Source of the DNA: Methanobrevibacter millerae
GTDB taxonomy: Archaea > Methanobacteriota > Methanobacteria > Methanobacteriales > Methanobacteriaceae
NCBI RefSeq assembly: GCF_900103415.1
Contig: NZ_FMXB01000023.1
Span: 1-41,266, forward strand
Direction of reading: 5' to 3'
DNA: 41,266 bases
Numbering within the stretch: the first letter of the stretch is position 1; every line of letters starts with the position of its first letter. Shown here piece by piece: positions 25,815 to 33,052 of this stretch. The position numbers and the translations under genes are program-made. The notes under the pieces were generated by a model. That model saw nothing but the letters and a program-made list of their open reading frames with translations. It had not been told where the DNA came from and did not search any database.

Positions 25815-26429
25815 TTATATTTTTTCTAGAACTTCATTAATTTTTTCATTGTCTAACATTTCAAATCCGTCTTTGTCTACTTTAGCAACCAAATATCCGT
25901 TTCCGGAATATGTGTCACGTTCAGCAGCTGCTCTTATAGCTCTAATGGCTATTTCAATTCCTTCGTCAGTTGTAAGATCATCCCTGAACCTGTCTTCAAG
26001 AACACCGTATGCAACGATGGATCCAGATCCGGTTGATATATAAGTATCTTCAATCATACCACCAGCTGGGTCAAGTGAATAAAGGGAAGGTTTGTCTCCA
26101 TCCATTCCACCGAGCAAGGTCTGAACATACATAGGTCCTGAACGCAATATGTTGGCAGTCAATGATGCAGCTGCTTTAACGCTTATTGCATCGTTGTTTC
26201 TCATCTGATAGAGTGAAACTTCTGCTTCAATTATTTTCATAAGACTCTGTGCATCTCCAACTGAACCAGCTATGGTTGTTACGATGTGATCGTCAATTTT
26301 AAATATTTTTTCTGCGACTTTGTGAGCTACAAGGTTACCCATACTAGCTCTTCTTTCGCTTGCAAATACAACTCCGTCCTTACAGGTAATACCTACGGTC
26401 GTTGTACCTTCCAAAATTTTGTCATCCAT
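25815..26429 (-). CDS. psmB: Proteasome beta subunit
   Basis: 204-residue N-terminal-nucleophile protease subunit of the 20S proteasome. An 8-residue propeptide (MDDKILEG) precedes the catalytic Thr9. Counting from that Thr, Glu17 and Lys33 are in place, and G-S-V-G-D-A-Q and S-G-S-G-S features are present, so the subunit should be active. The ggtg ribosome-binding site lies about 9 bases before the ATG. A TATA-like stretch lies near 26455-26463. The alpha subunit is not in this window. Upstream begins the accessory region with IscB. Confidence 0.96.
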   Translation of the reverse strand: MDDKILEGTTTVGITCKDGVVFASERRASMGNLVAHKVAEKIFKIDDHIVTTIAGSVGDAQSLMKIIEAEVSLYQMRNNDAISVKAAASLTANILRSGPMYVQTLLGGMDGDKPSLYSLDPAGGMIEDTYISTGSGSIVAYGVLEDRFRDDLTTDEGIEIAIRAIRAAAERDTYSGNGYLVAKVDKDGFEMLDNEKINEVLEKI

Positions 26430-26597
26430 TTAAAAACACCTCTATAAGTATTTAAAATATAATTTCAACTACTTCTAGGTTATCTTAATAAAATATTGTT
26501 TAATTTTATTTAAAATCAGAATCAATGTGTCAGTTTAAACTAACAATTTAATATTAGCTATTGGAGTATATAAATGTTTTCTTTAATTTCTCAGACA

Positions 26598-26714
26598 TTA
26601 ATGCTGATTTATATATTTTGGGATTTCTTCTTTTGAAAGGCCTGTGATTTTTTCCAATTCATTTATCAAACTTATATTTGTGTATCCTAAATCCTTATTG
26701 TCTTGTTTTCCATC
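26598..26714 (-). pseudogene. 3' fragment of an Rpn-like or related small gene
   Basis: Directly after the iscB stop and in the same frame, 38 codons read through to TAA. The end, N-E-L-E-K-I-T-G-L-S-K-E-E-I-P-K-Y-I, resembles the C-terminal helix-turn segment of Rpn/PD-(D/E)XK transposase-like nucleases, and also the end of the 68-residue gene at 28396. It has no start of its own. It may be the 3' end of the gene whose start (ATG at 28261, M-K-K-R-G-L) lies on the other side of the IscB element. That link is inference. Confidence 0.5.
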
Positions 26715-27977
26715 TTAATTAGGCAGGGATACCTTGATCTCTTTTGGTCGTGGAGGAATTGTCCATCTCCAATCTACTAACCAACCTTTAATAGGTTCTA
26801 ATAATTTTAACTTCTTACTGTTTGTGCTTTGGCTGATAACTGTCCCATCAAATGATTTTAACTGGAAGTAGCCGTTGCTGCGTTTTCCGGTAATGAAACA
26901 TTCAATGCCGTTATACATTACTTTATCGTATCTTCTAAAGTCATTAATGATATAATGTGATTGGTTTTTTCTGCGTTTTCCTCCTTTGCTTGGTTTGGCT
27001 TTATGGATTTGTCGGTTGTGTCTTCTTACTTTTTTAAACAAATATTCAATGCTGGATTGTTCTGCTTGTGGATTGTGGCTGATTATAAAAGCGTCATTGC
27101 AATGGGACTTAGGAATGCCTAGTTTTTCACGGTTATATTTGGTTAAATAGCCAAATGTTTCATGAACATTGTCAAATTCTTTTTTAAGTAGTTCCATAAG
27201 TCTTTTTCGTATGATATTCATATGGGAAGTATGATTGAATCTTGTTACTTTCTTGTTAAATTTTAATTCGCCGTTATGGACTTTATGATGACATTCGCTG
27301 CATAGTGTTGTGAGATTTTCCATTCGGTTAGATCCGCCTTGGCTTTTGGGTATTATGTGGTGAGCTTCGAATTTTACTTGTTTTTTTCCACATATTTGGC
27401 AGGTATATTTGTCTCGACTTAAAACGGCTTGTTTTACATTATAAAAATCTTTGCCTTCACCGTTTTGGTATTCAACTCCTTGTACATTAGGATTTTTTAA
27501 TTTGTGAGTGTCGAATTCTGCAGTTTCAACAATTATATTCTGTATGGGAATAATGTTGCAGACTCGTTTGATAATGGTGAGGTGGCAGTCTATCTTATGC
27601 TGAATGCTTGGAGCCAGTTTTCCTTTTTTGCCACGATTTTTAAATCTTGGCGGACGATACCTCAATTTTCTTGTCCTGCGATTTCTACGTAGAATACTTC
27701 GGTTTTCTAGTAATTTAGGAATGTCCCGTCGTAATTCTACAGTGGCTTTAAACAATTCCTTATTAGTGGTTGTTGCGGATAAGCCCACATATTTGCTTCC
27801 TGCATCAACACCTAAATTAACAGGTTGTTTATGTCCATAACTGCCATACAACAATTGTATGGTGAATGGTGTTCTATTTACCACTTTTGCTTTTTTTTCT
27901 TTCAATAATATTCTTGCTTTTCTTGGTTTACATGGCATCAAAGGTTCACCATGCATGTTTAGTACGTAAACAAACAT
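26715..27977 (-). CDS. iscB: IscB RNA-guided endonuclease (Cas9 ancestor family)
   Basis: 420-residue IscB with all parts visible: PLMP motif at residues 12-15, RuvC-I with Asp58 (N-L-G-V-D-A-G-S-K-Y), Arg-rich bridge helix at 97-111, RuvC-II with Glu151 (I-I-V-E-T-A-E-F-D), an HNH domain with zinc Cys pairs C193/C196 and C226/C229 and catalytic His206/His207, and RuvC-III with His292 and Asp295 (S-H-C-N-D-A-F). A beta-rich target-interaction domain follows from about 345. No catalytic residue is missing, so it is probably active with an omega-RNA encoded just upstream. The ggaggt site 9 bases before the ATG supports the start. No TnpA is nearby. Confidence 0.93.
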   Translation of the reverse strand: MFVYVLNMHGEPLMPCKPRKARILLKEKKAKVVNRTPFTIQLLYGSYGHKQPVNLGVDAGSKYVGLSATTTNKELFKATVELRRDIPKLLENRSILRRNRRTRKLRYRPPRFKNRGKKGKLAPSIQHKIDCHLTIIKRVCNIIPIQNIIVETAEFDTHKLKNPNVQGVEYQNGEGKDFYNVKQAVLSRDKYTCQICGKKQVKFEAHHIIPKSQGGSNRMENLTTLCSECHHKVHNGELKFNKKVTRFNHTSHMNIIRKRLMELLKKEFDNVHETFGYLTKYNREKLGIPKSHCNDAFIISHNPQAEQSSIEYLFKKVRRHNRQIHKAKPSKGGKRRKNQSHYIINDFRRYDKVMYNGIECFITGKRSNGYFQLKSFDGTVISQSTNSKKLKLLEPIKGWLVDWRWTIPPRPKEIKVSLPN

Positions 27978-28250
27978 AATGTTTACCTCCTATTCCTGAG
28001 TTATTTTATCCCTCGACAAAGTTATCCCAAGGTTTTAGATTGTAAGCAACACTGTTCCTACCATCACAGAACTTGTTTAATCACTTACCGTAGAGCGTGG
28101 AACTGGGATTAAACATTCCACGGTACCTATGATATTCTTGGGTAACGTAGACCACGATTTAATGGTCTGAGTCTATTAAACTTGTAGATTCCCAGAAAAT
28201 TCTAGAAATCTACGGCTTCTATAAGCCGTGGTAGTTTAACTATTAAACCT
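27978..28250 (-). ncRNA. Predicted IscB omega-RNA and left end of the element
   Basis: Non-coding, relatively GC-rich stretch upstream of iscB, where omega-RNA is expected. Several perfect stems are present: cgtggaa/ttccacg (28096-28102 with 28116-28122), agacca/tggtct (28149-28154 with 28163-28168), gtagatt/aatctac (28184-28190 with 28207-28213) and a terminal hairpin ctacggctt/aagccgtggtag (28210-28234). The last two compete for the same ctac. The guide would come from the flank beyond about 28240-28250. Exact ends are not determinable without comparison to an empty site. Confidence 0.7.
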
Positions 28251-28258
28251 CTTTTTTT

Positions 28259-28330
28259 CATATTATCTCCTGTGTGCATTATCATTTTGTGCTGCAGTTG
28301 CTTTGTTGTCTGTATGTGGTTATATTTTTT
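28259..28330 (-). promoter_or_regulatory. Promoter and start of the gene interrupted by the IscB element
   Basis: On the minus strand a TATA-like aaatataacc (about 28319-28327) is followed by ggaga at 28270-28266 and ATG at 28261, reading M-K-K-R-G-L-I-V-K-L before entering the left-end hairpin and stopping at a TAG. A good ribosome-binding site with a start and no continuing gene suggests that an insertion cut the gene. The promoter could now drive the omega-RNA. Confidence 0.45.
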
Positions 28331-28395
28331 CTGGTTAATGTATGGTGTTGTTGTGGTTTTTAGAATTTCGGAGAGTTTTTGAGTTGGGTGGTTGA

Positions 28396-28602
28396 TTATT
28401 GATTTTGGATGGCTTCAATTTCTGTTATTGACAGTCCTGTGATTTCTGATATTTTTTCTAATCCGCAGTTTAGTATTGTTAATCTTGTTATTGCACTTTT
28501 TAATGAGATTTCGTTATCATTTAATAAATCTCGAATTGTTTCTATTTTTCCTGTGTTGTATTGTTCTTCTCCATAATCTTTTATAAAATCTACGTTGTTC
28601 AT
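28396..28602 (-). CDS. Small protein like the C-terminal part of Rpn nucleases
   Basis: 68 residues from the ATG at 28602. The sequence (K-D-Y-G-E-E-Q-Y ... I-R-D-L-L-N-D-N-E-I-S-L ... I-S-E-I-T-G-L-S-I-T-E-I-E-A-I) resembles the end of Rpn/PD-(D/E)XK transposase-like proteins, which are normally about 300 residues. The nuclease core is absent. A clear gtgaggg ribosome-binding site at 28614-28608, 5 bases before the ATG, argues for a real stand-alone gene and not just a fragment. In bacteria, short C-terminal Rpn products block the full-length toxin; a similar role here is only an idea. Confidence 0.55.
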   Translation of the reverse strand: MNNVDFIKDYGEEQYNTGKIETIRDLLNDNEISLKSAITRLTILNCGLEKISEITGLSITEIEAIQNQ

Positions 28603-28643
28603 AAAATCCCTCACTTGTTTATTAATTTCTTCTGAAAAAATGG

Positions 28644-28802
28644 TTAATTAACTACCAATAAGCAAAATATATTAATTAAACATAATACTATCTCCATTAT
28701 TAGTAAAGTTATAACTATTTTTTTATTATATGCTTTTTTTTGAGCAATCATATAAACTATTATTATTAATATTAATGTAATTAGTATTGTGATTATTAAC
28801 AT
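28644..28802 (-). CDS. 52-residue hydrophobic peptide, two membrane helices
   Basis: Not a usual-size gene, but the minus strand reads ATG to TAA for 52 residues: a helix at about 1-18 (M-L-I-I-T-I-L-I-T-L-I-L), a short basic loop (Q-K-K-A-Y-N-K-K) and a second helix to the end. A run of six G (28819-28814) lies 11 bases before the ATG and could be a ribosome-binding site. It lies between the 30-residue peptide and the Rpn-like small gene on the same strand. The AT-rich codons (ata, tta) could also arise by chance in low-GC DNA. Confidence 0.45.
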   Translation of the reverse strand: MLIITILITLILIIIVYMIAQKKAYNKKIVITLLIMEIVLCLINIFCLLVVN

Positions 28803-28858
28803 TATTTTTTATTCCCCCCTAAATCTTAAATATTTAAATAATCATATAATACATCATA

Positions 28859-28877
28859 GTGGGATTATTAATCCCAC
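28859..28877. promoter_or_regulatory. Palindromic hairpin at the end of the 30-residue peptide frame
   Basis: gtgggatta, then one T, then taatcccac is a near-perfect palindrome with a 9-base arm. It overlaps the stop codon of the 30-residue peptide and lies between it and the 52-residue peptide, so it could attenuate transcription or act as a protein-binding site. Confidence 0.4.
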
Positions 28878-28960
28878 TCTGTATTATATAAAGTTAGTAT
28901 CAACATACACATCCCAATCAGAATGTTAATCATGTTGAATACTAACTCTAAGAACTCAAT
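28868..28960 (-). CDS. 30-residue hydrophobic peptide with apparent AUU start
   Basis: A very strong ribosome-binding site, aggaggtg (28974-28967), lies 6 bases before ATT at 28960, opening a 30-codon frame to TAA: M-E-F-L-E-L-V-F-N-M-I-N then a hydrophobic run and an acidic end. GTG codons at 28969 and 28966 are in frame but overlap the ribosome-binding site. A TATA-like tttaaatag on the minus strand near 29008-29017 precedes it. The stop overlaps the hairpin at 28859-28877. One predicted membrane helix. Confidence 0.45.
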   Translation of the reverse strand: MEFLELVFNMINILIGMCMLILTLYNTEWD

Positions 28961-29027
28961 TTCCACCACCTCCTATTAAGTTCTATACAATATTATGGTT
29001 ATACTACTATTTAAATTGCTTTGTTTT

Positions 29028-29160
29028 GAGTTAGAACAATTCTTATGACTCAAGGAAACATTTTTGACTCAAAGCAATTCTTAGAAGTGAAAACAATACT
29101 TATGAGTTAGAACAATTCTTAGCAGTGACGACAATTCTTAGTGGTGAGAACAATTTTTAT
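29028..29160 (+). repeat. 19-bp imperfect tandem repeat array, locus B (7 units)
   Basis: Seven units of exactly 19 bases start at 29028, 29047, 29066, 29085, 29104, 29123 and 29142. The approximate consensus is gagttagaacaattcttag; the second unit is the most divergent. The core agaacaattct contains a small inverted repeat agaa-N3-ttct. The array lies between the promoter of the small-peptide row (minus strand) and the promoter of taw2 (plus strand); the last unit runs into the taw2 TATA box. The same unit and phase occur at 3512-3606. Confidence 0.75.
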
Positions 29161-29187
29161 ATACAATCCGATTCATATAATCTTTTA
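29154..29187 (+). promoter_or_regulatory. taw2 promoter
   Basis: tttatata at 29156-29163 is a consensus TATA box. Transcription about 25 bases downstream would start at 29185-29188, exactly at the ATG of taw2, so the message is probably leaderless. This places the repeat array upstream of the transcript and argues against the longer GTG start at 29125. Confidence 0.6.
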
Positions 29188-29910
29188 ATGAAATATAAAA
29201 AAATCGGTGATATTCTAATTTTAGATGAAAATCCAGGTAATTTGGATGAATTGGCCAGAAAGCATAATGTTAAAACGATAATGAGAATCAATCATATTCA
29301 GGGCACTAAAAGGGAACCTTCTTATGAGGTTTTATATGGCAGCGAAACCGAAACCGTCAACAGAGAGAACAAGTGCCTGTTTAAGCTTGATTTGTCAAAA
29401 GTGATGTGGTCAAAGGGAAATACGAATGAACGGTTGAGAATTGCCAAAATGGTCAAAAAAGACGAAACGGTCCTTGACATGTTTGCGGGAATCGGATACT
29501 TTTCCATTCCGATAGCTGTCCATTCCGATGCAAAGAAAATAATTTCCATTGAAATCAATCCCAATTCCTATCATTACCTGTGCGAAAACATTAAATTAAA
29601 CAAATGCGATAACGTTACTCCGGTTTTGGGCGATTGCCTTGTTGAAACTCCAAATTATAAGGCTGACCGTATTGTGATGGGTTATGTCAAGACCACTCAT
29701 CATTACCTTAAGGTCGCCGTCAACAGCCTCAATGAGGGGGGAATTATCCATTATCATGAAACTGTTCCCGAAAAGCTGATTGAAACGAGACCAATTTCAA
29801 GAATAAGGGACGCTGCCGGTGAGAGAAACGTTGAGCTTTTAAAAATAAATAAGATTAAAAAATATGCTCCAGGTGTGGAGCACGTAGTTATAGACGCTTT
29901 AATAGATTAA
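29188..29910 (+). CDS. taw2: tRNA-Phe 4-demethylwyosine aminocarboxypropyltransferase Taw2
   Basis: 240-residue SAM-dependent enzyme of the Trm5/Taw2 family. It adds the aminocarboxypropyl group of SAM to the wyosine precursor at position 37 of tRNA-Phe. SAM-binding motifs are V-L-D-M-F-A-G-I-G-Y-F-S, E-I-N-P-N-S and D-R-I-V-M-G-Y-V. The M-G-Y-V form in place of N-L-P supports Taw2 over the methyltransferase Trm5. The ATG at 29188 gives the K-K-I-G-D-I-L-I start shared with homologues; a GTG at 29125 would translate the tandem repeats. The last 23 bases overlap cofG, which is convergent. Confidence 0.87.
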   Translation: MKYKKIGDILILDENPGNLDELARKHNVKTIMRINHIQGTKREPSYEVLYGSETETVNRENKCLFKLDLSKVMWSKGNTNERLRIAKMVKKDETVLDMFAGIGYFSIPIAVHSDAKKIISIEINPNSYHYLCENIKLNKCDNVTPVLGDCLVETPNYKADRIVMGYVKTTHHYLKVAVNSLNEGGIIHYHETVPEKLIETRPISRIRDAAGERNVELLKINKIKKYAPGVEHVVIDALID

Positions 29911-30985
29911 GGGTCTTTTCCAGAAGCCTGTCGTTAAGCCATTCGCTTGTAACGTACTTTTCATAAATGCAAAGCCTTTCTGTTAACTCAAAGCCTTCGC
30001 TTACGGTTAAGTTTCTAAGCACGTCTATTGTGGGCCATGGAGATGTCGGATTGACGTAATCGATGCTTACAGGTGAGACTCCGCCCCAGTCGTCGGCTCC
30101 GCAAAGCAGGAAGCTCTGGGCGGTATCGTAGTTTAAGTTCGGCGGCACCTGAATGCTTACGTCGGTATCTCCAAAAAGCATTGTGGCTGCCGTAACGGTC
30201 CTTATCATGTCAAGAAGGCTAGGTTCTGGCCAGTCCTTCATTTCAATGTCAGGCGTTGAGGTAAAGTTCTGTATGATGATTTCCTGGATATGGCCGTATT
30301 CATCATAGATTTCACGGATGTCAAAAAGGGAATCTACAATTTCCTCTTTTGTCTCGCCGATACCTATCAGTATGCCTGTAGTGTATGGAATCTTCAGCTT
30401 TCCCGCATTTGAAATGGTTTCAAGCCTTAATTTAGGATCCTTTCCCGGACTTTTTTTATGAGCCGGAAGCTCCATCAGCCTTTCGGAGGAGTTTTCAAGC
30501 ATCAGTCCCATGGACACGTTAACTTCCTTAAGTCTTTTTAAGGCGTCATAGCTGAAATTGCCTCCGTTGGTGTGGGGAAGCAGGCTTGTTTCATCAAGGG
30601 TCATCTCGCAGATGTCAACGATGTAGTCGACCATGCTGTCATAGCCCCAGTCATTCAGTCTCTTTAAAACCACTTTGTCCTCGTCTGCATCTTCGCCGAA
30701 GGTAAACAGAGCCTCCTTGCAGCCGTACTCTTCAGCTGTCTTGAGCTCTTTAAAAACCTCTTTTTTGCTTTTCAGAATAATGGCTTCGGAATCGTTTGAA
30801 TCCTTTTTAAAATTACAGTATCCGCAGTCGTTTCTGCAGATTTCAGTTAATGGTATAAAAACGTTTTTAGAATAAGTAATAAGATTATTCTTCCTGTATC
30901 GTGCCGCTTTGGCCATATATTTAAGAAGGTCTAAACGTTTTGCGTTCAATACGGAAAGAATATCTTCTTTTGTGTATTTCGTCAT
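29888..30985 (-). CDS. cofG: FO synthase subunit 1 CofG
   Basis: 365-residue radical SAM enzyme that, with CofH, makes the deazaflavin ring (FO) of coenzyme F420. The 4Fe-4S motif is C-R-N-D-C-G-Y-C. The downstream segments E-A-L-F-T-F-G-E-D, L-P-H-T-N-G-G and P-A-H-K-S-P-G-K-D match CofG. cofH is not in the window. It overlaps the convergent taw2 by 23 bases at its 3' end, and lies 5 bases after the small gene at 30991. Confidence 0.94.
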   Translation of the reverse strand: MTKYTKEDILSVLNAKRLDLLKYMAKAARYRKNNLITYSKNVFIPLTEICRNDCGYCNFKKDSNDSEAIILKSKKEVFKELKTAEEYGCKEALFTFGEDADEDKVVLKRLNDWGYDSMVDYIVDICEMTLDETSLLPHTNGGNFSYDALKRLKEVNVSMGLMLENSSERLMELPAHKKSPGKDPKLRLETISNAGKLKIPYTTGILIGIGETKEEIVDSLFDIREIYDEYGHIQEIIIQNFTSTPDIEMKDWPEPSLLDMIRTVTAATMLFGDTDVSIQVPPNLNYDTAQSFLLCGADDWGGVSPVSIDYVNPTSPWPTIDVLRNLTVSEGFELTERLCIYEKYVTSEWLNDRLLEKTLNLLKRL

Positions 30986-30990
30986 GTTTT

Positions 30991-31431
30991 TTACTCGACT
31001 CTTTCGGAAACGGTAACTTCAACATATAGCGGCGGAATTCCGTTTTTGTCTTCCCAAACTGCGATGATAACGTCAAAGCTTGGAAGTTCAAAAACCTTAT
31101 AGACAACCACAAGCCCCATTGATTCAAGCTCTTCCTTTACCCTTGAAAAGCCTTTGCCGTCAACGGTTACGGTTGTCAATTCGCTTTCCTTTATATGCTT
31201 GTCACCCAGTTTCATTATTTCTTCGATTTTGGTGGATGTTGCAGGAATTTCAACGCCGCCAAGTTCCTCACCGATTTCTAAAACCTTGCTTTCAAGCTCG
31301 TCAACCGGTATTGCTTTTCTTGTACGGCTTCTAACGATTAATATCTTGTCGTTGTCGATTGCCGGACGGGATCCTTTAAATGAATCGAAAAATCCCATAA
31401 CGCTTCCTGCAATTTCGTATCTCTTTAGCAT
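30991..31431 (-). CDS. Conserved archaeal protein, possibly DUF2120
   Basis: 146-residue soluble alpha/beta protein without signal peptide. I believe it belongs to DUF2120, a family of methanogens, on general sequence character, but this is not certain. The start may be ATG at 31431 or ATG at 31398 (M-G-F-F-D-S-F-K-G-S-R-P), the latter with aggaag 4-9 bases upstream. It lies between mptA and cofG in a tight row of cofactor genes, so a link with methanogenic cofactor synthesis is possible, but only inferred. Confidence 0.6.
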   Translation of the reverse strand: MLKRYEIAGSVMGFFDSFKGSRPAIDNDKILIVRSRTRKAIPVDELESKVLEIGEELGGVEIPATSTKIEEIMKLGDKHIKESELTTVTVDGKGFSRVKEELESMGLVVVYKVFELPSFDVIIAVWEDKNGIPPLYVEVTVSERVE

Positions 31432-31443
31432 TGCATCAAGTCC

Positions 31444-32388
31444 TTACATGTTTAATTCGGCTTTCAGTTCGCCCATAGTCGTTACTTTTTCCGCATATGC
31501 GTTGTGTCTGTGGATACTTTCTTCGTTTTCCTGTCTTGCAGTAATTAATGTCTCGTCAGGCAGGTCTGAGTATTTCTCAGCAATCATTTCCATCATGTTT
31601 CTCACACAGTCCTCAACGAATGCAGGGTTTCTGTGGGCGTTCAGGACATTTGCGTTCTCGTCAGGTCTTTTGAGAAGTTCAAATACTGGTGCAGACATTG
31701 ACTTTTCGATGATTTCGATGATATCCTCCCCTTTGACTTCCCATCCTTCAGGAACTTCAATCAATAATGTTCCGATACCTCTCTGGTTGTGGGATGCGAA
31801 AGTCACTGTATCAAGCACTTTCTGTGTGGTTTCTTCATCCAGGAATTCCAGCAATCTGATTTTGTCGGATTCCCTTACGGATTCCTGGGCGCATGGGCAA
31901 ACGGTCATTCCAACCAGTTCCGCACCGATGCTTTTCCTGATTTCCACGTTTCCTTCTTCATCTCTTAAGCCGACTGCCTTTGCTTTGAGATTGCACATTT
32001 CCTGTGTTTCCCTTTTGGTTGCAGGTGACTCTCTCATGAACATGTAGTCGCTTGTCATGGAAATTTCAACACGTTCAGCGTATTCGTGCTTTTCCATCAT
32101 CCTTTCAACAATCTTTGCACATAATGATTCCACTCCAACACTTTTGTCTTTAGAAACGTCATCCAAAACTTCGCTGATAGCTTCGGGGTTTCTTGACATA
32201 TGCACTCCTTTCTGATTGTTTGGCAAATCAACAAATGCATCAAAGGTCGGCAATAGAATTATTGGTCTTTTATTTGCTCGTTCGAGTTGCAATAGTTTTT
32301 TAACACCGGTTACTCCTACTCTAGTCAGTTTAATAGGAATATGCGGTGCACCGTCTTGGGTGTCTGGTAAACAAACTGCCAATTTCAT
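31444..32388 (-). CDS. mptA: GTP cyclohydrolase MptA (methanopterin synthesis)
   Basis: 314-residue Fe(II)-dependent GTP cyclohydrolase of the FolE2/MptA (type IB) family; it makes 7,8-dihydroneopterin 2',3'-cyclic phosphate, the first step to tetrahydromethanopterin. Recognised by its N-terminus (C-L-P-D-T-Q-D), the V-G-V-T-G-V-K-K segment, and M-T-V-C-P-C-A-Q, which holds the metal-ligand Cys, followed by F-A-S-H-N-Q-R-G. A gaggtt site precedes the ATG. First gene of a row with the DUF2120-like gene and cofG. Confidence 0.94.
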   Translation of the reverse strand: MKLAVCLPDTQDGAPHIPIKLTRVGVTGVKKLLQLERANKRPIILLPTFDAFVDLPNNQKGVHMSRNPEAISEVLDDVSKDKSVGVESLCAKIVERMMEKHEYAERVEISMTSDYMFMRESPATKRETQEMCNLKAKAVGLRDEEGNVEIRKSIGAELVGMTVCPCAQESVRESDKIRLLEFLDEETTQKVLDTVTFASHNQRGIGTLLIEVPEGWEVKGEDIIEIIEKSMSAPVFELLKRPDENANVLNAHRNPAFVEDCVRNMMEMIAEKYSDLPDETLITARQENEESIHRHNAYAEKVTTMGELKAELNM

Positions 32389-32575
32389 AACCTCTAATTA
32401 ATATTTGATAATATAAGTTTTTTGTTTTCAAGATATTTAAATTAATATCATATAAAAATTTTAGATTTTTTTGATAGATTTTAAAATTTTTTGAAAAAAA
32501 GTAGATATTCAGTTTGATTGACTGTTCAATAAATAAAATAAAAATAGTTAATACAGTAGGGTTTTGCTACTGTAT

Positions 32576-33052
32576 CTATAAGATGTTAGATGATCCCATA
32601 TCCTCTTTGATTACATCCAGTACGGTTTGGGTGTAAGTCCTTTCAATGATTGGGTCTTTCAACAGTTCTTTGATGAATGAATTCAATTCGTTGGTGTTTC
32701 TGAATTTAGCTATCAGGAACGCGTCGTATTCTCCTGTAACATCATATATGCCTACAACGTTTTTATTGAAGAAGGTTTTTTCTTCCCAGTTTTTGAGTTT
32801 TCCGCCTTTTACTCTTACTCCAATAATCGTTGTCAATACGAATCCCAGTTTTTCATGGTCAATGACCGGTGAAAATTTCTTGATAACGCCGGTTTTAACC
32901 ATCTTGTCGATACGGTTGTGAATGGTTCCGACTGAAACGTCGAGGTCTCTTGAGATTTGTCTGTAAGATGTTCTTACATCCTTGTTGATGATTTTTAAGA
33001 TTTTTACATCTGTTTCATCTAGCTTTACTATGTTGTCTTTTTCTTTAACCAT
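32576..33052 (-). CDS. Lrp/AsnC family transcriptional regulator
   Basis: 158 residues: an N-terminal winged helix-turn-helix (about 12-60: L-D-E-T-D-V-K-I-L-K-I ... S-Y-R-Q-I-S-R-D-L-D-V-S-V-G-T-I-H-N-R-I) and a C-terminal RAM ligand-binding domain (about 70-145). These regulators respond to amino acids or act globally. The upstream region is rich in ataata/tattat symmetric sequence around 33078-33110, which would suit autoregulation. A gggagg ribosome-binding site supports the ATG. Target genes are unknown. Confidence 0.93.
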   Translation of the reverse strand: MVKEKDNIVKLDETDVKILKIINKDVRTSYRQISRDLDVSVGTIHNRIDKMVKTGVIKKFSPVIDHEKLGFVLTTIIGVRVKGGKLKNWEEKTFFNKNVVGIYDVTGEYDAFLIAKFRNTNELNSFIKELLKDPIIERTYTQTVLDVIKEDMGSSNIL

